Positions 1 through 8,564 of a DNA stretch of 64,000 nt are shown in pieces. The notes beneath the pieces are model-generated. The model ran no database searches. It was not told where the DNA came from and saw only the letters and a program-made list of their open reading frames with translations. The position numbers and the translations under genes are program-made. The stretch is taken from assembly GCF_016725325.1 (NCBI RefSeq), contig NZ_CP068083.1:2976001-3040000 (forward strand). The letters are read 5' to 3'. How positions within the stretch are numbered: position 1 is the first letter of the stretch; every line of letters starts with the position of its first letter. Source of the DNA: Sphingobacterium spiritivorum (GTDB lineage: Bacteria > Bacteroidota > Bacteroidia > Sphingobacteriales > Sphingobacteriaceae).

Positions 1-3000
1 TTTCTGCTTATTTTAATTACAGTGTTGCGCAAACAGGCGTTTCTGGTAAGGTAACTTCCGGAAATAAGCCCTTAGCAGGAGTGACTGTAAATGTAAAGTC
101 AAATCCAAAAACAGCTTCAGGATCGGATGTGAATGGTCAGTATAACATCAATGCCGGACCATCCGATGTGCTTGTTTTTAAGTTAATCGGACATAGACCT
201 GTTGAAGTTTCCGTAAACGGAAGAAGTCGCATTGATGTGGTCATGGAAGAAAATTCTGATGAACTCAGCGAGGTTGTGGTAACGGGCTATACAACTATTA
301 ACCGTAAGAAGGCAACTGGGTCTATAGCTTCTATTACATCAAAAGATATTGAGAATCTGCCCGCGGCAAGTATTGATATCTTATTGCAAGGAAAGCTTCC
401 GGGTGTCAATGTACAGAATTTTACCGGGCAGCCAGGTGTTAAGACTTCTCTTGTTATCCGTGGAAATACCAAGATTTCAAACTCTACGGAAGGTTTTAAT
501 GCCGATGATCTGTATAGTAACCCCCTCTATGTTATTGACGGAATACCGGTATCTGATGATGAAGTACGGGCATTTAATACAACCGGAACCAATTATCTGG
601 CGAGTTTAAATCCCAATGATATTGAATCTGTGGACGTTCTGAAAGATGCATCAGCTGCAGCATTATACGGTTCAAGAGCAGCAAATGGTGTAATACTAAT
701 CAAGACTAAGAGAGGTTCATCCGGAAAACCACGACTGAGTGTCAATACCTACCACGGATATATTTCAAAGCCAAATAAAGTAGGGACATTAATTGGTGCA
801 GCAGAAAGACGTAAAAAGTTAGACCTGATTTATCAATATGCAAGTGATACGCAACTGCAAAATGGTTTACCGCAGATGTTGACAGACAGCTTGAACCCAT
901 CCTTTAACAACAGTAATGACTATCAGAATTTATTTTACCAGTCCGGAAAGGTTCATAATGCAGATATTGCAATTTCCGGGGGAAATGAGAATTTGAATTA
1001 CCGGGTCAGTGGAGGATATTACGATGAAAAAGGGGTGATACTTAATACTGGACTGAAACGCTATTCCTTTACTTCTAATATTTTATTCAAAATCACTAAG
1101 GATCTGGAATTGCTAACCAATTTAAGAGCTTCTACATCCCGCCGGTTTGATGGAAAGGGAAGCACAGACTTTAGTAAAGTAAATAATTACCGCGATATCT
1201 TTACCGTTAGTCCTGTAAATATGCCTTCTTCTTTACTTCAACTAACGCAGAAAGATCTTAACAGTATTATTAATCCTTATGAATATCAGCGTGATGATAA
1301 TGTAGACGTGAGTCTCAATGGTGTTGGGGAATTGCGTTATACTTTCCTCAAAGATTTCCGGATCAGCACACGAAATATTATCAGCTACTCGACTGCTAAA
1401 AATGATTTTGCTTCACCGTCAGAAATAAACAGCGACGGTTTAGCTGTTGCGAAATCAAGTTATTCTCAATACAAAAAATACGTATTAACAAATAACCTGA
1501 TGTGGAACAGAACATTTGAAGAGAAGCACGCATTTAGTGTAAACTTGATTCAGGAATTTGAAACCCGGAGAAATGAGTCTATGTTCCTTCTGGGGCGCGG
1601 AATACCAAGTGACAATATTCAGGTGATCAAAGGTGTACAGGGGACTAATCTGCAGGGAAATACTAATTTGTCTACTTATTCCAAACTTTCTTTCTTAGGG
1701 GCCTTACATTACGATTATAAGAGCAAGTATCTTTTTGATGCCGTATGGCGTGCAGATGCATCTTCCCGTTTTGGTAAAAATAATAAATGGGGATATTTTC
1801 CTTCATTAGCCGCTGGTTGGTTGCTTTCCGAGGAAGAGTTTGTTCAGGATCTGGGTTGGGTGAATGAACTGAAGCTGAGAGCCAGCTGGGGACGTACCGG
1901 AGACGAAAGTTCTATTACTGATTATGACCGTTACAATGCATACTTAGCGGGTAATGGACGCTATCCCGGATCAGAAGCACCTTCTTATGGTGGAGTAGCA
2001 TCGGTTATTCCAAACTATAATGGTATTACTAACGATGATATCACGTGGCAGGAATCAAATGAGTGGAATCTCGGATTGGATGCTTATCTGTTGAATAATC
2101 GAATTAATCTGAATGTAGATGTGTACAAACGTGAAACCACAGGACAAATGCTGCGTATTTTGTTCCCGGAATATACCGGTTATGATAATACATTTACGAA
2201 TGCAGCTGGTGTCAGAAATACAGGATTAGAGATTAATTTATTAGGAAAGGTCTTTAGCCAGTCCAGCGCTTTTCAATGGAATCCTTCCATCAATATTTCT
2301 ATAAACAGAAATATGGTTACCCAGCTTCCTAATGGAAACAGAGATTTGTACTATGGGTCTGCTGTATATGTCGTAGGTATGCCATTAAACATGTATTATG
2401 GTTATTTGGTAAACGGTGCAATTTCTTCTCAGCAAGATATCATTACCAATCCATACACTGGCGCTGTTGGTTCTACCAAATGGGGGACTTTGAAACCAGG
2501 TTATCCGAATTGGGTAGATGTCAATGGTGATTATAAGATTTCTGACAATATTGGTGAAAATGATATGACTTTCTATGGTAACGCCAATCCAAAAGTAACA
2601 GGAGGTTTAACCAACTTTTTCAGCTATAAAGACTTTACACTTCAGGTGTTGACGACTTTTACATTTGGTCGTGATATTATGAACAGAACTTTTGCCCAAA
2701 GAATGTCCAACGGCTTTTTCTATGGCAATCCGGAGGACTTCGCCAAAGCTTCTATCGTCGACCTGAATGCGTACGACTTCTGGCAAAGAGAAGGAGATCA
2801 GGCAAAATATCCTGCTGCTAATCCTTACATGGGCTTATATGTATGGAGAACCGGACAATCTATGTTTATGGAACCCGGATGGTATATCCGTATCCGCAAT
2901 ATCAGCTTAGCGTATAATTTCAGACCTGCAAATCACGAGTGGATGCAAAAGCTTAAGTTGAACTCCTTCAGATTATACGGGAATATGGATAATGTCGCTT

Positions 3001-3116
3001 TATTCCAGAAGTTTTCTGGAATCGATGCAGAGCGTGTAGACGGGCAGGGAAATGATTATGGAGACGGTTATCCGATTCCTAAAAAATTCACTTTAGGCCT
3101 TCAGTTTGACTTTTAA
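1..3116 (+). CDS. SusC/RagA family TonB-linked outer membrane transporter (5' end outside window)
   Basis: TonB-dependent outer-membrane channel that, with the SusD lipoprotein encoded next, takes up a glycan or other oligomer. The frame is open from base 3 and reads SAYFNYSVAQ before a carboxypeptidase-regulatory-like domain (GVSGKVTSGNKPLAGVTV), so the signal peptide and true start lie left of the window; the GTG at 81 lies inside that domain and is not the start. A TonB-box-like VVVTGY is encoded at 273-290, and the plug signature VLKDASAAALYGSRAANG at about 636-690. The barrel ends in LGLQFDF with the terminal aromatic expected for BAM-dependent insertion. About 1,037 residues are visible, near full length. 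The substrate cannot be read from the sequence, and no glycoside hydrolase lies on this side of the operon. Confidence 0.95.
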   Translation, partial: SAYFNYSVAQTGVSGKVTSGNKPLAGVTVNVKSNPKTASGSDVNGQYNINAGPSDVLVFKLIGHRPVEVSVNGRSRIDVVMEENSDELSEVVVTGYTTINRKKATGSIASITSKDIENLPAASIDILLQGKLPGVNVQNFTGQPGVKTSLVIRGNTKISNSTEGFNADDLYSNPLYVIDGIPVSDDEVRAFNTTGTNYLASLNPNDIESVDVLKDASAAALYGSRAANGVILIKTKRGSSGKPRLSVNTYHGYISKPNKVGTLIGAAERRKKLDLIYQYASDTQLQNGLPQMLTDSLNPSFNNSNDYQNLFYQSGKVHNADIAISGGNENLNYRVSGGYYDEKGVILNTGLKRYSFTSNILFKITKDLELLTNLRASTSRRFDGKGSTDFSKVNNYRDIFTVSPVNMPSSLLQLTQKDLNSIINPYEYQRDDNVDVSLNGVGELRYTFLKDFRISTRNIISYSTAKNDFASPSEINSDGLAVAKSSYSQYKKYVLTNNLMWNRTFEEKHAFSVNLIQEFETRRNESMFLLGRGIPSDNIQVIKGVQGTNLQGNTNLSTYSKLSFLGALHYDYKSKYLFDAVWRADASSRFGKNNKWGYFPSLAAGWLLSEEEFVQDLGWVNELKLRASWGRTGDESSITDYDRYNAYLAGNGRYPGSEAPSYGGVASVIPNYNGITNDDITWQESNEWNLGLDAYLLNNRINLNVDVYKRETTGQMLRILFPEYTGYDNTFTNAAGVRNTGLEINLLGKVFSQSSAFQWNPSINISINRNMVTQLPNGNRDLYYGSAVYVVGMPLNMYYGYLVNGAISSQQDIITNPYTGAVGSTKWGTLKPGYPNWVDVNGDYKISDNIGENDMTFYGNANPKVTGGLTNFFSYKDFTLQVLTTFTFGRDIMNRTFAQRMSNGFFYGNPEDFAKASIVDLNAYDFWQREGDQAKYPAANPYMGLYVWRTGQSMFMEPGWYIRIRNISLAYNFRPANHEWMQKLKLNSFRLYGNMDNVALFQKFSGIDAERVDGQGNDYGDGYPIPKKFTLGLQFDF

Positions 3117-3127
3117 TAAATATCGCC

Positions 3128-4660
3128 ATGAAAAGACTCTTTAAATTATATAGCACTAAATACACAATCCTTACTATGCTTGCAGCAGTGGTGTCACTTA
3201 GCTCTTGTGAAAAGGATTTGGAGAATAAACTTCGTAATGATACCTATGCAGATACCTATTGGAAGAATGAACGTGAGGCCAACAGCGCTTTAGCCGGAAC
3301 TTATTCCTTGTTTCGTAAAGCACATGTGACCAATCAGGCATTTTTTATCTGGGGAGATGGTCCGATAGGTATTATGACTTCAAAAGAAAGTACCAACTAT
3401 ACGGCTATTTATACCGGAGGTAATTTTGTTACACCGTACCGCGAAGAAGGTGTGCACAACTGGAAGAACTGGTACCGGATCGTAGATGCTGCCAGTGCAG
3501 CTATTGAAAATATTCCAAACATTCCGGATGATCAGTTTGAGCCCGGCCGTAAAAGCTATCTGTTAGGGGAAGCTTATTTTCTACGTGCACTGGCTTATTT
3601 CTATATGACGAGGGTATGGGGAGACCTGCCTTTACAAACCGAGGCTACGACAACAGCCGGACAAGGAGTGTTAAAAGGACGTACTTCTACAGAGGAAATT
3701 TTGAAGTTTATAATGACTGATGCCCAAAAAGCCTCTTCATTGTTAACCTGGGAAGGCATAAATACCGAAGGCAGAAGAAGAGCCAGTAAGGCCGCTGCTT
3801 TGGCATTGCTGGCGCATACTACTGCATGGGAAAACGATTATGCAAAGACAATTCTTTATACCGATTCAATTATCAACCGTGCGGATTATTTTACGTTGCA
3901 AGGCCGCGATGCTATTCGTGACGTATTTAAAGATGCTACAGCACGTGAAAATATTTTTGTTATTACCAATAAAGATGCTGAAAATGAATCCAGCGCTTTT
4001 AGTCAGGCATTAGGAACGGATAATAATAACAATTGTTCTGTAGGTTTCCTGACAGTCAGTGCTGATATCATCCGGAATATGCCATATGTAGTGCCTACCT
4101 ATTTTGGAGAAACACCAAAACTGGATTTACTTTACGAAGTATCCACTAATCCTAACGATATCCGAAGAACTCAGTTTTTCAGATCTACCAATACACCGGA
4201 TGTTAACTCCCTGATGAAGTATTCAGATGTTGTTTATAAAAATCCGGCATCAAGTTCAGATCCGAGAACAGAAAGTAATATGGTTATCTTTCGTCTGGCA
4301 GACATGATCCTGTTAAAAGCGGAGGCACTGGAAGCCACTAGCAGACCGGGAGAGGCTTTGATTGAGATGAATAAAGTCCGGGCACGTGCCGGTGCAAATC
4401 CTGTTTCCTCTGCGATAAACCTGAAACGTACCATCCTGCAGGAAAGACAGCGGGAGCTGGTGGGTGAAGGGCAAAGTTACTTTGATATTGTCCGGAATAT
4501 TCGCATATCAGGAAATTTTGCATTGGTGAGTCTGCTCACTCCATGGTCAATGGACAGAACAAGGTTTGAACAGAAAGGCTACCTTTTCCCGATTCACAAC
4601 AGCAATATTAATACAAACAGACTGATTACACAGAATCCATATTGGATGGGTCGCTACTAA
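3128..4660 (+). CDS. SusD/RagB family nutrient-binding lipoprotein
   Basis: Surface lipoprotein that forms the lid of the SusC channel and binds the substrate. The 510-residue product begins with a lipoprotein signal whose lipobox LSSC ends at Cys27. The family's helical repeats are recognisable: YRIVDAASAAIENIPNIPD near residue 120, then EAYFLRALAYFYMTRVWGDL, which is the typical SusD TPR signature. The C-terminal RagB half has RQRELVGEGQSYFDIVR and ends QNPYWMGRY. It starts 11 bases after the SusC stop, so the two are surely co-transcribed. The family is certain; the ligand is unknown. Confidence 0.95.
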   Translation: MKRLFKLYSTKYTILTMLAAVVSLSSCEKDLENKLRNDTYADTYWKNEREANSALAGTYSLFRKAHVTNQAFFIWGDGPIGIMTSKESTNYTAIYTGGNFVTPYREEGVHNWKNWYRIVDAASAAIENIPNIPDDQFEPGRKSYLLGEAYFLRALAYFYMTRVWGDLPLQTEATTTAGQGVLKGRTSTEEILKFIMTDAQKASSLLTWEGINTEGRRRASKAAALALLAHTTAWENDYAKTILYTDSIINRADYFTLQGRDAIRDVFKDATARENIFVITNKDAENESSAFSQALGTDNNNNCSVGFLTVSADIIRNMPYVVPTYFGETPKLDLLYEVSTNPNDIRRTQFFRSTNTPDVNSLMKYSDVVYKNPASSSDPRTESNMVIFRLADMILLKAEALEATSRPGEALIEMNKVRARAGANPVSSAINLKRTILQERQRELVGEGQSYFDIVRNIRISGNFALVSLLTPWSMDRTRFEQKGYLFPIHNSNINTNRLITQNPYWMGRY

Positions 4661-4678
4661 ACGTTAAATAAAGAACTC

Positions 4679-5377
4679 ATGAAAACGAATATTATTCTCA
4701 TATTATGTATCCTTGGTCTATTTGCGGTGTCTTGTAAGAAAGATCCGGTAATTGACGGAGGCATACATCAGGCTAAGGTCAATATGACGACCTATGACTT
4801 TTTGAAATCGCATTCCCGGAATATGTTTGATACCACTATTCTGATTATAGATAAGGCAGGACTTAAAGACCTTGTGAATAGCCGCGGTACTTTCTTTGTG
4901 CCTAACGATTATTCTATTGCGGGCTTTCTGGCTCTCAAACAGGCTGAAGTACGCAAGAAAGATGAACGTCTGAATTATACGTTAGATACCTTATTTAAAT
5001 ACTTTACACCACAAATGTTAAAAGATTCTATAGGTATGTATTTCATTCCCGAAAGACAGGTTAACTGGACGGATCTGGCGCAGACCTGGAGTGAATATCA
5101 GACTTCTGTATCTAATCTGACCTTATGGGCTAACCTGGAAAGTCTGGATGGATACAACGGAAGCGGTATATTCTCTGAAAAACCTAAGGTAGTCTATCTG
5201 AATAAAGTTGTAGGTGAAAAAGACCTTCTTGTCAACGGCCGATATGAAGATCCGACTAAAGATCCTAAAAAACTGGATTTGCGTTCAGTCTGCCAGACAT
5301 CCGGTATAGAAACAACAACAGGAATTGTCCACGTGCTTGCGAATACACATATCTGGACTTTTAAGACAATTAACTAA
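4679..5377 (+). CDS. FAS1 (fasciclin)-domain-like lipoprotein
   Basis: Third gene of the SusC/SusD operon, 18 bases after susD. The 232-residue product has a lipoprotein signal ending at Cys19 (FAVSC). The rest resembles one fasciclin/FAS1 domain: TTYDFLKSHSRNMFDTTILI at the start, the RGTFFVPNDYSIAGFL stretch matching the H1 box of FAS1 domains, and GIVHVLANTHIW near the C-terminus matching the H2 box. FAS1 domains generally mediate adhesion or ligand contacts. FAS1 lipoproteins linked to susCD are common in Bacteroidota, and this one probably serves as an accessory surface binding protein. That role is inference. Confidence 0.7.
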   Translation: MKTNIILILCILGLFAVSCKKDPVIDGGIHQAKVNMTTYDFLKSHSRNMFDTTILIIDKAGLKDLVNSRGTFFVPNDYSIAGFLALKQAEVRKKDERLNYTLDTLFKYFTPQMLKDSIGMYFIPERQVNWTDLAQTWSEYQTSVSNLTLWANLESLDGYNGSGIFSEKPKVVYLNKVVGEKDLLVNGRYEDPTKDPKKLDLRSVCQTSGIETTTGIVHVLANTHIWTFKTIN

Positions 5378-6456
5378 TGACAATCATGAAATCAACAATA
5401 AAATTATGGTCTATAGTAGCTACTATTGCTGCTTTAGGCTTCGGAAGCTGTAAAAAGGTGGAAACTGGATATCTGAGTGACAACATTCGGTATGCTTCCA
5501 ACCCGGTTACAGTAGAGCAGGGTGTGTTTGTTATTACACAGGGGATAATTCCGGATGCTTCCACACCGCCATTTAAAATTACACTGCTGGATATCCGGAA
5601 TAAAGAGACAGGGAAACGTGAAGAAGCTTTTTACAAAGATTATAATGTCACTGTATGGAAGCAGCCTTATAATCCGAAAACGGATACAACATTAGCCTTA
5701 ATTACGGCCAAGCAAGGAGTCGAGAAAAAAGCTGCTTTTTCTGTTCTTGAAAAAAGCGGACAATTTCTCTTTACTCAGGCTACAGATAGCGTCCCTGCAG
5801 GGGATTATCTGGTCGATATTAAGGTTGAAAATCCGAGAGGCGTGAAAACTTACGAAGGTGTTACGACTATACGTATTAAGCCCGTTCAAGAGTATACCTA
5901 CGAAAATGTTCCTTACTTTCTGGCATTACCGGCAAACAGTGAGACAGCGATTCGTTTTCCATACGATGACCAGTGGTTCAATGCGGATAAAGGTCAATCG
6001 GCTTCTATGACGCTGAAGATTACTCGTGTGGCTGATGGTCCGAATCAGATTGTATTGAAAGTATTGGATAAAAATGGAAAAGTATTCCCGGGTAAAGCAT
6101 TGGAACGCAGACCGAGTGGTAACAGTTTCTTAAACACATTATCGACTTTTGCCTATAAGACTACTGTAACGGATACAGCGGTGCTTTATGATTATGCGCA
6201 GGCCAGATTCCCTGATGTGTATTGGGATACGCAATCCAATGGTATAAACTGTTACTATAGGATTTACGAAAAATGGCTGGCATCCGTTGATAAAGTGGAT
6301 GCGGCTTCCTGGAATCCGCCAAATTCAGTTGATTATCTCACATATACCGATCAACCGGTCAAAATCAACATCCGATTTAATACCAAAATTTATAAGCCCG
6401 GTAAATACATTTATGAAATGAAACTTCGGGCCACCCTGAAAGAAGGTGTGAAGTAA
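5377..6456 (+). CDS. Putative surface lipoprotein of the SusC/SusD operon (DUF5007-like)
   Basis: Last gene of the operon. The 359-residue product has a lipoprotein signal with lipobox GFGSC ending at Cys25 of the long form. The first ATG (5377) overlaps the last base of the previous stop codon (TAATG), which suggests translational coupling; a second ATG at 5386 also gives a proper signal peptide. The mature part looks beta-rich and repeats no enzyme motif that I recognise. Its place after a FAS1 lipoprotein fits proteins annotated as DUF5007 in Sphingobacteriaceae, but that name is from memory of the family context and not proven here. It is probably a surface glycan-binding or scaffold protein. 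Confidence 0.6.
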   Translation: MTIMKSTIKLWSIVATIAALGFGSCKKVETGYLSDNIRYASNPVTVEQGVFVITQGIIPDASTPPFKITLLDIRNKETGKREEAFYKDYNVTVWKQPYNPKTDTTLALITAKQGVEKKAAFSVLEKSGQFLFTQATDSVPAGDYLVDIKVENPRGVKTYEGVTTIRIKPVQEYTYENVPYFLALPANSETAIRFPYDDQWFNADKGQSASMTLKITRVADGPNQIVLKVLDKNGKVFPGKALERRPSGNSFLNTLSTFAYKTTVTDTAVLYDYAQARFPDVYWDTQSNGINCYYRIYEKWLASVDKVDAASWNPPNSVDYLTYTDQPVKINIRFNTKIYKPGKYIYEMKLRATLKEGVK

Positions 6457-6481
6457 TTACTGAAGGGAGTAATATAGAAAA

Positions 6482-6581
6482 GAAGGTGTCTAAAAAATCA
6501 CGTGAAAACCTTTGAGAATTTCATATGTGAAATGATGCAGTAGGAAAGGTATATATAAAATCGCATAAAATGGGGTTATCC
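6482..6581 (+). repeat. Imperfect ~100-base intergenic repeat, copy A
   Basis: This stretch aligns over its whole length with 6750-6850. The shared core reads AACCTTTGAGAATTTCATAT, then TGAAATGAT, then TATAAAATCGCATAAAA, with scattered substitutions. The copy ends in the terminator hairpin at 6572-6600. It contains no credible ORF. The function is unknown: it may be an old tandem duplication or a dispersed intergenic element. Confidence 0.75.
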
Positions 6582-6605
6582 AATCTTTTTGGATAGCCCC
6601 ATTTC
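6572..6605 (+). terminator. Terminator of the SusC/SusD operon
   Basis: A ten-base-pair stem with one G-T wobble, GGGGTTATCC (6572-6581) and GGATAGCCCC (6591-6600), with a nine-base loop containing a T run, is followed by ATTTCT. It lies 115 bases after the last operon gene and is probably a rho-independent terminator. It sits at the end of the first copy of the duplicated element described separately. Confidence 0.6.
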
Positions 6606-6632
6606 TATTGTAGTGACCTTGTTATAACTTTT

Positions 6633-6727
6633 CTCTCCTTCTAAAGGAGAGATGCCCGAAGGGCAGAGAGGTTCATTATAAAACTGCAAAACCTCACCCT
6701 AACCCTCTCCTTAAAAATGAGAGGGAA
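6633..6727. repeat. REP-like inverted-repeat element
   Basis: Three small palindromes are packed together. CTCTCCTT/AAGGAGAG lies at 6633-6651, GCCC/GGGC at 6654-6664, and CCCTCTCC with GAGAGGG at about 6703-6725. The motif combination (CTCTCC, CCCGAAGGG, AACCCTCTCC) resembles extragenic palindromic repeats scattered through many Bacteroidota genomes. That likeness is from general knowledge; only one copy is in this window. Confidence 0.55.
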
Positions 6728-6749
6728 TTGGTTTATCAAATAATAAAAA

Positions 6750-6850
6750 AGGGTGTATAAAAAGTCAAGTCAAACCTTTGAAAATTTCATATCTGAAATG
6801 ATACTGTAAGGGTGGTACGTATAAAATCGCATAAAAAGGAAGGGGCTATC
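6750..6850 (+). repeat. Imperfect ~100-base intergenic repeat, copy B
   Basis: Second copy of the element at 6482-6581, in the same orientation 268 bases downstream. The core TTTCATATCTGAAATGATAC and TATAAAATCGCATAAAA are kept. The 3' hairpin of copy A has decayed here to GGGGCTATCG and GTGTCCCTTTTT. The remaining bases up to 7120 (about 270) contain no gene, tRNA or clear repeat. Confidence 0.7.
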
Positions 6851-7122
6851 GAACCTTTGCAGTGTCCCTTTTTCGTCGCAAATGTTTTCTGTATGATGGA
6901 GCCTGGAAATAGGAGGAAGGTCTTATACAGTTCGAATAAAGTGGTAATAGAGGTAGGACCAAATGAAGGAAAAGCGGATTTGTAAGCCGGTCTGTTGTCT
7001 TTAAAAACCGAGTCTTTTATGCATTAAAGCCATTGTAAACCTATTTACTTATTTTTATTTTTAAATAATAACTTTGAAAATCAGGGAAATACCGCTTTGT
7101 TTCACTAATTCCATGTGAAATA

Positions 7123-7153
7123 TTTGTAAATTTGTAGAAAAGCCGTATTTTTG
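7123..7153 (+). promoter_or_regulatory. Bacteroidota-type promoter of tRNA-Asn
   Basis: A TTTG box (7123-7126), a 19-base spacer and TATTTTTG (7146-7153) match the Bacteroidota primary-sigma consensus TTTG-N19-TAnnTTTG closely. The mature tRNA begins 44 bases after the downstream box. Confidence 0.8.
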
Positions 7154-7197
7154 TATCGCTTTGAAAAACAAAGATAATTTGTTTGATAAGATGAAAT

Positions 7198-7271
7198 TCC
7201 TGAATAGCTCAGCAGGTTAGAGCATCTGACTGTTAATCAGAGGGTCGCTGGTTCGAGCCCAGCTTCAGGAG
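7198..7271 (+). tRNA. tRNA-Asn (anticodon GTT)
   Basis: A complete cloverleaf of 74 bases. The acceptor stem TCCTGAA/TTCAGGA has discriminator G; the D arm is GCTC...GAGC. The anticodon stem TCTGA/TCAGA encloses loop CTGTTAA with anticodon GTT, and the T arm GCTGG-TTCGAGC-CCAGC is intact. CCA is not encoded. Its own promoter precedes it and a strong terminator follows. Confidence 0.97.
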
Positions 7272-7280
7272 CAAGAGTTG

Positions 7281-7308
7281 AAACCGGCTATAAGGCCGGT
7301 TTTTTTGT
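7281..7308 (+). terminator. Terminator after tRNA-Asn
   Basis: An eight-base-pair stem AAACCGGC (7281-7288) and GCCGGTTT (7295-7302) with a six-base loop is followed by a T run and TTTG. It begins nine bases after the tRNA and lies just before the PfkB kinase gene, which it would partly insulate from tRNA transcription. Confidence 0.85.
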
Positions 7309-7330
7309 TTTTGAATATTAAACAGCAACT

Positions 7331-8251
7331 ATGAGTTTAGTAATTATTGGTACTGTTGCGTACGATGCAATAGAAACTCCATTTGGAAAAACAGACAAAA
7401 TTGTAGGCGGTGCAGCTACCTTTGCAGGTATAGCCGCATCTTATTTGTATGACCATGTAAAATTGATCTCTGTTATCGGAGAGGACTTTGGTGATACAAA
7501 TCTGAACCTTTTAAAAGATAAAGGTATCGATACAGAAGGAATTCAAATCATAAAAGGTGGAAAGTCCTTCTTCTGGTCAGGTAAATACCATAATGATATG
7601 AACAGCAGAGATACATTGGCTACTGAGCTTAATGTATTGGCTGATTTCGATCCTATTGTACCTGAAAAATATCAGGATTGTGAGTACCTGTTACTGGGAA
7701 ATCTTACTCCGCAGGTTCAGTTAACAACTCTTAAACGTTTAAATCACACTCCAAAACTGGTTGTACTTGATACAATGAACTTCTGGATGGATGTCGCTCT
7801 CGACGATCTGAAGGCTGTCCTGAAGAAAGTAGACGTGTTGACAATCAATGATGAAGAAGCTCGTCAGTTGTCAGGAGAATATGCTCTGGTGAAAGCTGCG
7901 GAAGTAATTCTGAATATGGGACCCAAATATCTTATCATTAAGAAAGGGGAGCACGGTGCATTGTTATTCGGAGAAAATCAGGTATTCTATGCTCCGGCAT
8001 TACCGTTGGCAGAAGTATTTGATCCGACAGGAGCAGGAGATACATTCGCAGGTGGATTTGTGGGTTATCTGGCGAAAGTGAATACAGTAAACTTTAATAA
8101 TATGAAGAATGCGATCATTTACGGGTCTGCATTAGCTTCATTCTGCGTGGAAAGATTCGGTACGGAACGTTTACAAAATCTGACTCAGGAAGATATCAGC
8201 AAACGTATTCAACAGTTTATAGCATTGTCAAAATTTGAGATAAGCGAATAA
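7331..8251 (+). CDS. PfkB-family sugar/nucleoside kinase
   Basis: Cytoplasmic ribokinase-fold kinase that transfers a phosphate from ATP to a sugar or nucleoside hydroxyl. The 306-residue product has the N-terminal substrate motif GGAATFAG at residues 26-33. The C-terminal PfkB signature DPTGAGDTFAGGF is at residues 231-243, with Asp237 as the expected catalytic base and GAG as the anion hole. The length fits the family. It is monocistronic: a tRNA and terminator lie upstream, and a hairpin overlapping its stop codon lies downstream. Substrate specificity cannot be told; adenosine or ribose kinase activity are both possible. Confidence 0.9.
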   Translation: MSLVIIGTVAYDAIETPFGKTDKIVGGAATFAGIAASYLYDHVKLISVIGEDFGDTNLNLLKDKGIDTEGIQIIKGGKSFFWSGKYHNDMNSRDTLATELNVLADFDPIVPEKYQDCEYLLLGNLTPQVQLTTLKRLNHTPKLVVLDTMNFWMDVALDDLKAVLKKVDVLTINDEEARQLSGEYALVKAAEVILNMGPKYLIIKKGEHGALLFGENQVFYAPALPLAEVFDPTGAGDTFAGGFVGYLAKVNTVNFNNMKNAIIYGSALASFCVERFGTERLQNLTQEDISKRIQQFIALSKFEISE

Positions 8252-8272
8252 CCGCTTATCTCAACTCTTTTT
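8237..8272 (+). terminator. Terminator overlapping the 3' end of the PfkB gene
   Basis: Stem GAGATAAGCG (8237-8246) and CGCTTATCTC (8253-8262), ten perfect pairs with loop AATAAC, is followed by AACTCTTTTTAT. The left arm is made of the last codons and the stop codon TAA lies in the loop. It also separates this gene from the convergent gene ending at 8271. Confidence 0.85.
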
Positions 8273-8519
8273 ATAGTTCCAGTTTTCCAATAACCGGGAA
8301 TCTTTTAAATACTTCTTCTGTATGCGGCGCATCAGCAAGCTCGGCTGTCAGATCCTGACCAGCCCAATGCTCATAGTGCTGTCCTTTACGCCATAGGCGG
8401 CTGGTTGATACATCATATATCAATCCATTATAAGCTACCCAAATTTCTGGTCGATCCTGCCCGTTTCTTAAGGCAAGCCGCGATTTTGTAAAAAAAGGAA
8501 GGTTACTGTCTTCAATCAT
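8271..8519 (-). CDS. Small cytochrome b5-like heme-binding protein
   Basis: An 82-residue protein that is essentially one cytochrome b5-like domain. IWVAYNGLIYDVSTSRLW matches the opening strand and turn of the family, and GQHYEHWAGQDLTAEL matches the heme-pocket region, with two histidines available as ligands. The C-terminal FKRFPVIGKLEL is the usual close of the fold. There is no signal peptide or membrane anchor, so it should be soluble. Stand-alone domains like this are annotated as predicted heme/steroid-binding proteins; their partner enzymes are usually unknown. It converges with the PfkB gene. Confidence 0.8.
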   Translation of the reverse strand: MIEDSNLPFFTKSRLALRNGQDRPEIWVAYNGLIYDVSTSRLWRKGQHYEHWAGQDLTAELADAPHTEEVFKRFPVIGKLEL

Positions 8520-8564
8520 TTTACAAAAGTAATAAACTTCATAGGCGTTTCTCGCAGATTGTGA

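Noticed and set aside
81..83. GTG at 81 as the start of the SusC gene
   Set aside because: The same frame is open to base 3 and encodes the beginning of the carboxypeptidase-regulatory domain, so the gene is cut by the window edge.
6457..7197. Coding gene in the repeat-bearing gap after the SusC/SusD operon
   Set aside because: All frames are broken by stops, and the sequence is explained by the duplicated element and palindromes.
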